Below, piece after piece: positions 40,741 to 50,791 of a DNA stretch of 64,000 nucleotides. The position numbers were made by a program, and so were the translations under genes. The stretch is from Salvia splendens (Eukaryota > Streptophyta > Magnoliopsida > Lamiales > Lamiaceae). Where the stretch lies: the NCBI RefSeq assembly GCF_004379255.2, contig NC_056042.1, positions 16,229,901 through 16,293,900 on the forward strand, given 5' to 3'. A model generated the notes under the pieces. The model worked only from the letters and a program-made list of their open reading frames with translations. It did not search any database and was not told the origin of the DNA. Within the stretch, counting starts at the first letter, position 1, and every line of letters begins with the position of its first letter.

Positions 40741-41936
40741 GAAAGTTTTGATCATCGACTACATATGATCTTTAGTCTAGCAACCCCCTCCCCCACCCCC
40801 ATTTGTTACGGCCATGTGGTGCAATGATTTTCTATATTGAATCATCGTTGTTTTTGTAATGCCAAAATTTCAGAGGTTAATGTTCTAATTTGTACAATAT
40901 GGACATCATGCATTATACTACCTCACACACTCTATATATGCATGTCAACGCAATGCATTCTTTAAATTCTTGAAACGTTATTTAGTTGTAACTGCACTGC
41001 ATAAATAAATTACATTGCGACATTATACCTTTTTAGTCGTAACTAAACGCACCGCATTTGCACAATACAATAACTATCTAGCTGTAACTGGATGCACCGC
41101 ATTTGCACAAGTACCTTCTTTAGTTGTAACTACATGCTCCGCATTTGCATAATATAGCGATACACCGACGCTACCGTTTGATTAAGCAAAAAAAATATCT
41201 AAATAAGGTGCATAAATATTTTACTCATGCACATCACATATATTGTGCTAGTATTAGTGTATATTCAATGAACATGCAACGGTAAAGGTACATGAACACA
41301 TAACATGTAGTAAAGAAAGTAAGAAACCTTATAATCTATCTAGACCCTCACATTTCCACTAATATAATTTATAGAACACTATATCATAATACAATTCTTA
41401 ATATCAAGCATGTAAACTAGATTATGCAAATCTTAAACATGCATATAATAATGTATTAATGGAGTGGGGTCACATAGCAAGCAAATCAAGAGATGAATCA
41501 CATTTATAAAATATAACATGACCTTTTGCTGTAATCTCTTCATCCACAGCCACAGAATCATTTTCTTTTTAGAAAGAGCTATGGCTTCCCCATGTATCAC
41601 AAAGGAATAAAAACCATCAAAGCAAGGTGAAAAGCATTCAATATTGCTTTAAATTGAATCTTTGGACAGACTTCTAAGTATTCAATTAAAGCAAAATATT
41701 TGAAGAAATCAACATATATGTGATTGAATCTTTGAAATTGTTTCTTAATGCATTGCTATCTCGATTCATGTGTTTGCATCGAGTATTACCTTTGCTTGTA
41801 TGGAATAAACCAATTTTCAATTGAAAACAATATGTATTTTGTGGAATTCTTATATAGTCTTCACTTACATGGCGTGGGCATGTTCATTGATATGTTATCT
41901 ACATATTTTACGTCAAATTGACTAACAATTATACTC

Positions 41937-41990
41937 CCTCTGGGGTGATCCCACCACGTACGAGGCCTACCAGAAATCAATTGGCAAAAA
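41937..41990 (+). pseudogene. TAR exon 2 fragment, copy 3
   Basis: GGTGATCCCACCACGTACGA and the following codons up to AATTGGCAAAAAA match exon 2 of the other copies, then homology stops and unrelated sequence follows. Confidence 0.75.
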
Positions 41991-42951
41991 ATAATTATTT
42001 TTTTTCTTAATGTATAACCCAAACCCGACCCGACCCAACCCGTTATCTTCGGGTTCTTATTGAGTCGACCCTATAAGGACCCAAATCCGAAGTGTGCGTG
42101 TTCGTGTAGTGTTAACTTCGTGCAGGTCCGTGTAGTATTATAGTGGCATATCAAAAATTGACAGCCCTAAAATTAAGGTATACAAATCATATAGTAATTG
42201 CACTAATTAAGGACAAATCAACTATTTCCCTTATCAAAAATCAACCCAACTATAATTTTCATTGAAAAAATAGAATGAAAAATGGTGAGCCCTGAAGCCG
42301 CATTTTATTCTTTCATTTTTGTTTTTTAGTTTTATGACTCTCTAGTGTAATTTGCATGTAGTATGCATTGTGAGTATTTTTATTTTTCACTAATTCTTGG
42401 TGTGTATTTTCACACATTGTGCGCATAACCTACTTGATGCAAATTCCAACCGTAGACGAGAACACCGCCAAAAATATTTTGTGACGGAATTACTTGAAAT
42501 TCGCACAATGTTTGCGAATTTACCGATTACCAATTCAATCATTCTCTATGTGCCTGCATCAATAGGCATCGCGATCCAGATTGATTATCAATGGTTAAAT
42601 GTAAACGTGACAGTGGCCGTGGTGGTGCTCGTTGTGGAGGACATGGAGAGATTCCTCCAAACGAAGAGTTTGTACGGCAGCGTGATCTACATGACATAAA
42701 GAACAATGCTATGGGAGAGCAGGTTCGAGACCTCTAGAAACGCCTGGCACAACTAGAAACCTCAACTAAGTAATTTATTTTAGAGTTTAGTGTATTCTAA
42801 TAGTTTGCTAACTTCATTTACAATTGTAACTTATTTACAATTATATAAGTCAGAGGTTGTTTATTACTTAACTTTGTAATTTGTAAATATTTTATAATAA
42901 AATAACAATCAAATGCATCGGACACACGGACTTTGTTTATTACTTAACTTT
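41991..42951. other. Inserted retroelement-like sequence with Ty3/gypsy gag remnant
   Basis: It separates the two parts of the third TAR copy. GACCCGACCC-rich sequence lies at 42015-42130. 42606-42772 (+) encodes a gag N-terminal remnant (GRGGARCGGHGEIPPNEEFV, then RQRDLHDIKNNAMGEQVRDL) with an in-frame TAG, typical of plant gypsy gag leaders. No LTRs were identified. Confidence 0.5.
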
Positions 42952-43312
42952 TTTCATGACCTTGCCTAATATTGTCCTCAGTACACGGCCATCACAACGC
43001 CTGCTGATCATGATGTCATGTTTTTCACCATCTCCAAATGCACCAGACACGCGGACTCAAGAATCGGCTACAGGATCTAATAATGCTTTAGTTTTCACGG
43101 CAAGAAGTGACCTTGTCAATGATGGCATGTGTTTGAATATATGGTTAGTTTTAATTTGTTTTTTGATGTATGTGAAGATGGGTGATAGTGAAGGACCAGA
43201 TGTGGCAAAGCGGATGGTGAAGTTCAAGGAGATCAGCACCATTAGGGTGTCCAAAGGAGCTCTGCGATCGACATGTCGTCAAGGAGGACGAGGATTAGGT
43301 AAGTGAAGGTAA
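42952..43312 (+). pseudogene. TAR exon 3 end and exon 4 fragment, copy 3
   Basis: CATGACCTTGCCTAATATTG, CAGTACACGGCCATCACAAC and CTCCAAATGCACCAGACACG match exon 3, and here the GCCGT duplication seen in the full-length locus is absent. GTGAAGATGGGTGATAGTGA begins the exon 4 match. It breaks off after GGAGCTCTGCGATCG. Confidence 0.75.
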
Positions 43313-44036
43313 GGAGCATCCAAACTTATTATCATATATATCTCTATCTAATCCAAGGGGAAGAAGAAATTGTAATGGCAAATCTATATCTGAGAAAGAA
43401 ACATCAACTTTATATGCATTCCTATCTAGTATTTGTATTTTAGATTAAGCACTCAATGGTGCATTCCTATCTAGTAGTATTTGTATTTTAGATTAAGCAC
43501 TCAATGGTTGATACTGAACAGACAGGCCTTCTCCATACTCTCTGTCTATCAACGCAATGCATTCTCACATATTCTTGAAACCTTATTTAGTTGTAACTAA
43601 ATATATACAAACATTTGCACAATATAGACAAATACTGTCTCTACATTTCACAATTATAAGTGGTCTCTCTCTCTTTATATAGTACTATTATTTAGAATAC
43701 TTGTTAGCCATTCTTTATATAAAAAGATTACTCATATTTATTACTCATACGCATCACATATATTCATATAATAATGTACATGAACAAATAGAATATAGTA
43801 AATTATGAAACCATGAAGTCTAGACACCCCCCAATTCCACAAATATAAACACACATTGTGATAAAAAAAATATTTTTCTCATTAATAAAAATGGACTTTT
43901 ATATACAAATCACTCGCAACCTCTAAAAAATGTTTTTCAGTATATATACTCTAAAGTACTAGCTCTTTGATGGAACATAATCAATCAACTCTCTCATTAA
44001 AAATAATAGAAATTATCAATTATTTGAAATTATATA
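43313..44036. other. TAR-array spacer remnant and AT-rich DNA
   Basis: 43330-43620 matches the spacer seen at about 51230-51470 and 38080-38160. It contains a short tandem duplication around GTATTTGTATTTTAGATTAA (about 43431 and 43480). No gene. Confidence 0.5.
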
Positions 44037-44417
44037 CTCCCTCCCAGTGTTGTTAGGGTCGCGGGGCGCATCGGGTCGATGAGGTAAAAATTCGGGTCGC
44101 GGGTCGACGAGTCGACTGGGTCGAGAGACCCACAAATCTAGGTTAATTGTTTTGCCTTTTAATATTAAATAAAATAAATATATTGCTCTAATGTTTATAA
44201 TATATCAAATAATATAAATGTAGACGCAATTCATGTGAATAGAGATAAAGTGGAAAATAGAAATGATCAAAATATCAAAACAATTCATAAGTCATAACAC
44301 AATAAATAATTGATACCATTGTCTGAAAATATCAAAACAAAGGAATATATGAAGGGTGGCAACAAAAGATATTTGAATTGTTTATTTGTTTAGGAGTGAA
44401 AAGGCCGAATTCTAAAG

Positions 44418-47384
44418 TGTCACGACCGCCCCTTAGGGTTAATAAAAGCGGGCGATCGCGACTTAAAGGGGTTTAGATGAACGGCATAGAAGACTAGGGT
44501 TTTCAATAAAATTTGACTAAAAACTAAGTCTAATAAATAATGCGACCAAGAGTATTAGGGTTTAATGAATAAAGACTAGGGTTTAGCATTTATTCAAAAA
44601 GTGTAACGAGTTTCAAACATCCCATCATAAAATAGTTTCAGAATTTAAATGAAAAGTATTCTAAGAAAAATATCACAGCGGAAGCATCCAAGAGAAGAGT
44701 GACGTCATGTGTGAAGACACAACGATACTCGGAATTTCAAAACCAAAACAACCACAGTTCATTATTAGTTCCTGCTCAACACCGCCAACCGCCCGTCGCC
44801 GCTCAACCTACATATAGGGAAAACATATGCAGGGCTGAGTACTATGAAATAATACTCAGTGGCTCATGCCGAAAACATTGTAAATACAGTTTATGATATC
44901 ATGCCGTACGTAAGTAACCGTCGGGGTTTTTCTTTAGAAAGGCCCGAGGCACTCAAAATCATTTTTTCATTTCAAACATCGACTGATCAGTCATTTTTCC
45001 CATAGACGTTAACCATATCTGCCAATACATGACAAGGAATGCGGCCGCAAACCAGGTCACTAGACCGGCCAGCCCGTACGCTAGCACACAGTCTACCATA
45101 GGTGTACACTAATCCAAGTAGGGTTTGCTGCCCTACGAGGACCCGAATTCGATTTATAAATAGTGGCAAAAACCACATCAGATAGGCACGTAAAAACCAA
45201 AACAAGGCATGAAATCACATTTATTCTCATTGATAAAACATTAGGACATGGTCCTTATTTAAAAAAGAGAGCCCACCTCGATCCTTTAGTTTTCAAGTTT
45301 CGCTTTTCCTTTGGTATCACGCGTCTCGCACAAAATTTCACCTTTGGATAATGTGTCCCCGATTAGTCACTAACATGGACTAAAATCATGCATGTCCTAG
45401 ATCACTCCCCTTTCCCAATCAACAATAGGAATCACATCATATCACCCATCTTTGCATATCACATCACCTCATCACATATGTAAACTCATGTATGTCATTC
45501 AAGCATACAAATATAGTTGTTTAACCAAAGTAGAGATCTGGCAGCTCTGCGCAACTTTTTTGTAAAAATTATTTAAAAATCATCCGACCTCCGATGGGGC
45601 TAAAACTTTATGACAAGGCAGTAGACTCATCAAATAACATTCAGTTTAAATTTCATGTCAAAATACCACTTTTAAGTCGGGCAAACCAAAGGCGTAACCT
45701 ACTGGTCGAGAAAACACGTTTTTGGCAGAATCGCGCAGTCAACTTTAAAAATTCACCATAAATTCATCGTTTAGCCAAATGGGTCGAAATTTACACACAA
45801 TATAGAAGACATCACGAAGTTTACACAGGAAGAAGAATCGGTCAAATCGGAGTTCGTTTGGTTGGTCAAAAATACATCAGAACACACTGTTCGGAAATCA
45901 CAGATTTTCATACTGTGTGTTCTGATGTATTTTTGACCAACCAAACGAACTCCGATTTGACCGATTCTTCTTCCTGTGTAAACTTCGTGATGTCTTCTAT
46001 ATTGTGTGTAAATTTCGACCCATTTGGCTAAACGATGAATTTATGGTGAATTTTTAAAGTTGACTGCGCGATTCTGCCAAAAACGTGTTTTCTCGACCAG
46101 TAGGTTACGCCTTTGGTTTGCCCGACTTAAAAGTGGTATTTTGACATGAAATTTAAACTGAATGTTATTTGATGAGTCTACTGCCTTGTCATAAAGTTTT
46201 AGCCCCATCGGAGGTCGGATGATTTTTAAATAATTTTTACAAAAAAGTTGCGCAGAGCTGCCAGATCTCTACTTTGGTTAAACAACTATATTTGTATGCT
46301 TGAATGACATACATGAGTTTACATATGTGATGAGGTGATGTGATATGCAAAGATGGGTGATATGATGTGATTCCTATTGTTGATTGGGAAAGGGGAGTGA
46401 TCTAGGACATGCATGATTTTAGTCCATGTTAGTGACTAATCGGGGACACATTATCCAAAGGTGAAATTTTGTGCGAGACGCGTGATACCAAAGGAAAAGC
46501 GAAACTTGAAAACTAAAGGATCGAGGTGGGCTCTCTTTTTTAAATAAGGACCATGTCCTAATGTTTTATCAATGAGAATAAATGTGATTTCATGCCTTGT
46601 TTTGGTTTTTACGTGCCTATCTGATGTGGTTTTTGCCACTATTTATAAATCGAATTCGGGTCCTCGTAGGGCAGCAAACCCTACTTGGATTAGTGTACAC
46701 CTATGGTAGACTGTGTGCTAGCGTACGGGCTGGCCGGTCTAGTGACCTGGTTTGCGGCCGCATTCCTTGTCATGTATTGGCAGATATGGTTAACGTCTAT
46801 GGGAAAAATGACTGATCAGTCGATGTTTGAAATGAAAAAATGATTTTGAGTGCCTCGGGCCTTTCTAAAGAAAAACCCCGACGGTTACTTACGTACGGCA
46901 TGATATCATAAACTGTATTTACAATGTTTTCGGCATGAGCCACTGAGTATTATTTCATAGTACTCAGCCCTGCATATGTTTTCCCTATATGTAGGTTGAG
47001 CGGCGACGGGCGGTTGGCGGTGTTGAGCAGGAACTAATAATGAACTGTGGTTGTTTTGGTTTTGAAATTCCGAGTATCGTTGTGTCTTCACACATGACGT
47101 CACTCTTCTCTTGGATGCTTCCGCTGTGATATTTTTCTTAGAATACTTTTCATTTAAATTCTGAAACTATTTTATGATGGGATGTTTGAAACTCGTTACA
47201 CTTTTTGAATAAATGCTAAACCCTAGTCTTTATTCATTAAACCCTAATACTCTTGGTCGCATTATTTATTAGACTTAGTTTTTAGTCAAATTTTATTGAA
47301 AACCCTAGTCTTCTATGCCGTTCATCTAAACCCCTTTAAGTCGCGATCGCCCGCTTTTATTAACCCTAAGGGGCGGTCGTGACA
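44418..47384. repeat. Near-perfect palindrome (about 1.47-kb arms, 27-bp centre) made of an LTR and its inverse
   Basis: Arms are 44418-45887 and 45915-47384, symmetric about 45901. Equal distances from the axis to both outer ends mean no net indel, and all segments I compared are identical, including open frames that appear twice in mirror image. The right arm ends in the LTR end GGTCGTGACA directly before the primer site, so the left arm is the same LTR inverted. The mirror symmetry stops exactly at the LTR ends. Confidence 0.9.
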
Positions 47385-47387
47385 GTT

Positions 47388-47402
47388 TGGTATCAGAGCC
47401 TC
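47388..47402 (+). promoter_or_regulatory. Primer binding site, initiator tRNA-Met type
   Basis: TGGTATCAGAGCCTC lies three bases after the LTR end at 47384. TGGTATCAGAGC is the usual plant sequence complementary to initiator tRNA-Met, and its place fixes the element's plus orientation. Confidence 0.85.
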
Positions 47403-48145
47403 AGTTCTTTCCGCTCTGGACCCAAGAGTCTTGTTTGAGTCAAAATCTATTCATGTGTAAATTGGTTAAATGATAAACGTCGAAGGCTCAACACCACAAC
47501 TCGTCCCCGCCCAACCACGAAGAAAGAGGTAAAAATATTTTTGTGAGTTTTTGAATTGAATTACAGATGTTGGAAATTTCGATGGGGAACAAAGTTGATA
47601 TGATATTTTCGAAATTTTTGCTTGGAATATGAATGGATGAAAATGCATGGATATGGAATTGATATTTGCGCTTATGCCCAAGATGATGAATGTCGTTATG
47701 CGATGAACTTGTATTTTACTTGATAAGGAAAAATTGGCAAATATGTGATAACTCTATATACGTTGGATGAATGAAGTTATATGATTGTGATTATTCAATT
47801 GCTTTATGAGGCAATATGTGAAAGAACTTGAGCATGCTGCTATACATAATTGTAAATCATATATGAATGAAAATTTTGAGATGATGCCGAATGTGGACGT
47901 GCGAAACGCCTAACGCAAGGCAAGCGACGTGTGGGAACATATCGTGATTTAACGAAACGCGAAAACGAATGAACCTTTTTGCCTCGGAAATTAAATTCCA
48001 TTCATTCTTTATATGATGCTACCATCACACCTCCATCGTTGGAGATTTATATATACGCACCCATCATATTCTCAGCATCATTCGAAACCTCATACACTGT
48101 TATTTCTTTCGATCCTTGTGCTGATGCTGAGTTTTTCTTTTTTAG

Positions 48146-48784
48146 ATGGCCCAACGGTATTATGCTCCGATGCGTAATCGCTACTCCAGCGAAAGGGACC
48201 ACCCGGTTGAGCGCTACCGAGATTACGAGTAGGACGGGGAGCTCTTCCTCATGACCTACGTCACCGAGTTTTACAGTAAATGGATGAACGCCTATGCATA
48301 TGGGGGAGCTACCCATCACGATGGGATCCAAAAGCTCATCCACACTCTACCATCTCCTTGGAGCGAGTGGACCGCTCAGGCGTCTCAGTTTTTCATATGG
48401 TATAGCCCGCCCGAATACACCGCGCGGGGGGATTTGGTTGGCCTTATAAAGGTGCTACTTCCGGCCATGACAGCTGCGTTCGACGGACCGCCACGTAATC
48501 CACCTCCACATATCTATCCGTCGGGTCAAGCCCGCATGCGGAAGTATCGCTGCGACGAGGAGCCACATGTTTCTCGTGCTCCTAAGAGAAGGAGACTTGG
48601 AATGCGTGTCTCGCCTCCTCTAAGAATCGACAGAGAGGTAGATAGGATGCTCGAGATGACCCCTCCACTCTTAAACGTTGAAGGAGAAGACGAGGATGAG
48701 GAACCACTCGAGGAGGGGGAGGATCCAAATGAAGAGAGTGTTGGAGAGACCGAGGAGGAGGGGGATGAGGATGGGGATAATTAG
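48146..48784 (+). pseudogene. Extra ORF between primer site and gag, function unknown, one premature stop
   Basis: Starts MAQRYYAPMRNRYSSERDHP right after a pyrimidine tract ending in AG (possible splice acceptor, 48132-48145). An in-frame TAG follows RYRDYE, after which the frame stays open to 48784 (about 212 codons in all). The open part has FYSKWMNAYAYGGATHHDGI and FFIWYSPPEYTARGDLVGLI, a basic cluster APKRRRLG that could be a nuclear signal, and a strongly acidic Glu/Asp tail over the last 45 residues. I do not recognise the family. It precedes the gag start at 49625, which is unusual for a gypsy element; it could be a captured or lineage-specific ORF. Confidence 0.55.
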
Positions 48785-48959
48785 AAATGGTGTCTTGTTA
48801 CACTTTCCCCATGTTTTGATACTCTATTGTTTTGCTTGGCCTTGACATTTCCATTTCCCGTTGTTTTACCTTTTGTTTTCATTATGATGGAACTAAGACC
48901 TCTTCGAGGCAACTTTGATATTTCTATGGAAAATTCTTGTCTTTTGCTATCCTATTGGG

Positions 48960-49560
48960 TAATGATTTGGTATCATCCTTTATTATCTTTTTGTGCGATT
49001 ATCTTTTGCTAGCCTATGACGCAATGACCTCTTGCTATACTATATTGTAATTATCATTTTCTATCATATTTCACAATTACCTTTGATGTACTATTGCGCA
49101 ACTATCTTTTGCTACTCTATTGTACAATTGCGTTTTGCCATAATTTGAAATTATCCTTGCTATTCCATTATGCAATTGTATTTTGTTATACAATCATGCA
49201 AATATCCTTTACTACCTTATTGTGCAATTATCTCTTGACTACTCCATTGTACAATTGCCTTTTGTCGTCTTATTATGCAATTGTATTATTCTGTTGCGCA
49301 ACTGCCTTTTCCATCCCATTTGTGCATTTATATTTTGCTATCCCATTGAACAATTGTCTTTTGTTACACTATTAAACAATTACCTTTTACTAGCATGTTG
49401 ATCAATCGCCTTTTGCTATCTTATGTTACAATTACCTCTTGCTATGCTATTTTGCAATTGCTCTCTTGCTATCATTCTGTGCAATTGTATTTTGATATCT
49501 TTGCAAAAGCCCTTTATTATCCTATGATGCAATTGTCCCTTAATCCCCACTTTTCAACTA
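48960..49560 (+). repeat. Degenerate minisatellite, about 30-33 bp period
   Basis: Roughly 18-20 diverged copies of a unit like CTATTGTGCAATTATCTTTTG plus a short spacer. Open frames across it are by-products of the repeat. It lies between the extra ORF and the gag start. Confidence 0.8.
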
Positions 49561-49624
49561 TATCACATGACTATTCTTGGATTTTGAATAAATGTGATAA
49601 TAACTCGTGTGATAATGAATCAGA

Positions 49625-49753
49625 ATGCCGCCAAGACGCAACATAAGACGTAACAACCGTGAACCTACCCCTCAGACGATGGAAGAGAGTGTGACTCAAC
49701 CCATCCCTCCGTCACCACCTCCTCCACCTCCGGTTGACCGTGAAACTGTGAAG
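49625..49753 (+). pseudogene. gag N-terminus fragment (43 codons)
   Basis: Begins MPPRRNIRRNNREPTPQTME and continues with a Pro-rich run to VDRETVK. Such MPPRR starts are typical of gag in plant gypsy elements. The coding stops matching any gag at the join with 3' LTR sequence (about 49754), so the rest of gag and all of pol were deleted. Confidence 0.7.
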
Positions 49754-49755
49754 CT

Positions 49756-50289
49756 TTTTCTAAAGCTAAAACCCGATGGTTACTCTCGTATGGCATGATA
49801 AATAAAACTCTTTATTGAAAATGTTTTCGGCATGAGCCCATTGAGTATTATTTTCTTGTACTCAGCCCTGCATGTGTTTTCCTTATGTGCAGGTTGAGCG
49901 GCGACGAGCGGTTGGCGGTGTTGAGCAAATAAAATGGAGAATTAAACATTTATATACATTTTTTTTAAACTCCGAGTGTCGTTGTGTCTTCACACATGAC
50001 GTCACTCTTCTCTTGGATGCTTCCGCTGTGATGTTTGCTTTATATACTTTTATTAAATTCTAAAACATGTTTTATTTGGGATATTTGCGAACTCGTTACT
50101 TTTTTTAAAAATAAATGCTAAACCCTTAGTCCTTCATTTATTAAACGTACTTACTCTTGGTCGCTTTAATTATTAAACTTAAATTTTGGTCACACTTTTA
50201 TTGAGAACCCTAGCCTTCTTTGAATGTCCTTTAAAACCCTTTTTATCACGATCGTCCGCTTTTATTAACCCTAAGGAACGGTCGTGACA
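49756..50289 (+). repeat. 5'-truncated 3' LTR
   Basis: Aligns with 46862-47384 at roughly 80 percent by eye, from TTTCTAAAG to the shared end GGTCGTGACA. Upstream LTR sequence present in the palindrome arms is missing. Two blocks are far more conserved than the rest: the ACTCAGCCCTGCAT...GGTTGAGCGGCGACG block and the TGTGTCTTCACACATGACGT...GCTTCCGCTGTGAT block. Confidence 0.8.
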
Positions 50290-50791
50290 TAAAGTGCAGA
50301 AAGTAGGTTTGAAAAGTTTGATGTGGTGCATGCATATATATAGAGAATTGTGATTCAGAGAGTCAGAAAACATGTGAGATATTTGAGAAAATCAGAGATA
50401 GCATATGTTTAGGGCGACCCAGGAGACCCACTCGACCCAACGGCGACCCAGGCAACCCACTCGACCCAACGGCGACCCTGTATCTCGATCAACCCACCCA
50501 TGTTGGGGCGGTGATGGTCTCGACCCAGGCGACCCGGGCGACCCGAGCGACTCGAACGACATTTTGACAACACTGCTCCCTCCGTCCCTAATAATTCGTC
50601 ACTATTTGACCCGGCACGGGTTTTAAGAAATGTAATAGAAAGTGAGTTGAAAAAGTTGGTAAGATGTGGGTCCTACTTTTATATATTAGTTTTATAATAA
50701 AATGTGAGTGTGAATGAGTTAGTGGAATGTAGGTCATCTACCAAAAATGGGTAAAAGTAAAAGATGACAAATTTTTAGGGACGAGGGAGTA

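Larger units (their letters stand above)
36575..41935 (+). repeat. Tandem array of about 2.5-2.8 kb units, each with a dead TAR copy
   Basis: The segment GTGGGCATGTT-ATTGA-AT-TTATCTA-ATATTTTACGTCAAA followed by TAR exon 2 occurs at about 36578, 39408 and 41875. Between these starts whole units align: TAR exons 2-5, then a shared spacer with ATGCACCGCATTTGCACAA motifs and the segment ending AAAACAATATGTA-TTTGTGGAATTCTTAT. The first unit is longer mainly because it carries a 254-bp MITE (38581-38834) absent from the second. Confidence 0.85.
44418..50289 (+). mobile_element. Ty3/gypsy-type LTR element with palindromic 5' LTR, internally deleted
   Basis: Flanked by the 5-bp duplication TAAAG (44413-44417 and 50290-50294). 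The left end TGTCACGACC and the right end GGTCGTGACA are the same LTR end in opposite orientation. Parts: palindromic LTR dimer 44418-47384; tRNA-Met-type primer site; a leader with an extra ORF; a minisatellite; the first 43 codons of gag; a 5'-truncated 3' LTR (about 49756-50289). No protease, RT or integrase remains. Confidence 0.8.
44045..50575. mobile_element. Non-autonomous hAT element with 8-bp target duplication, itself interrupted
   Basis: The left terminus CAGTGTTGTTAGGG and right terminus (inverted) CAGTGTTGTCAAAA share a 9-bp TIR of hAT type. The 8-bp duplication CTCCCTCC flanks it exactly, as expected for hAT. Subterminal regions are packed with GGGTCG words at the left (44052-44132) and CGACCC words at the right (50410-50553), an inverted arrangement like known hAT transposase-binding arrays. 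Without the LTR insertion (44418-50289) it would be about 0.65 kb and non-coding. Confidence 0.85.
44037..50789. mobile_element. Stowaway-like MITE split by a hAT element
   Basis: The MITE's first eight bases CTCCCTCC (44037-44044) are followed by the inserted hAT element. They are repeated at 50576-50583, where the MITE continues (CTCCCTCCGTCCCTAATAAT) to its other end GGGACGAGGGAG (50789), flanked by TA (44035-44036, 50790-50791). The interior resembles the MITE at 32296-32551 (GCACGGGTTTTAAGAAAT, GTGGGTCCTACTTTTATATA). Confidence 0.8.

Noticed and set aside
45888..45914. Palindrome as a pure read-folding artefact
   Set aside because: Not excluded, but not preferred: the symmetry ends exactly at the LTR termini and matching TAAAG duplications flank the whole insertion. 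Listed as the main alternative in the finding.
44987..46815. Identical ORF pairs at 44987-45205/46597-46815 and 45163-45351/46451-46639
   Set aside because: They are mirror images produced by the LTR palindrome. Composition is LTR-like and no domain is visible, so they are not genes.
48960..49560. CRISPR-like array
   Set aside because: Units are diverged and contiguous without unique spacers of constant size, and the DNA is plant nuclear.
49094..49646. ORFs of 70-93 residues with Tyr/Leu/Cys-rich products
   Set aside because: Generated by the TTGTGCAATTATCTTTTGCTA minisatellite; repetitive and without domain.
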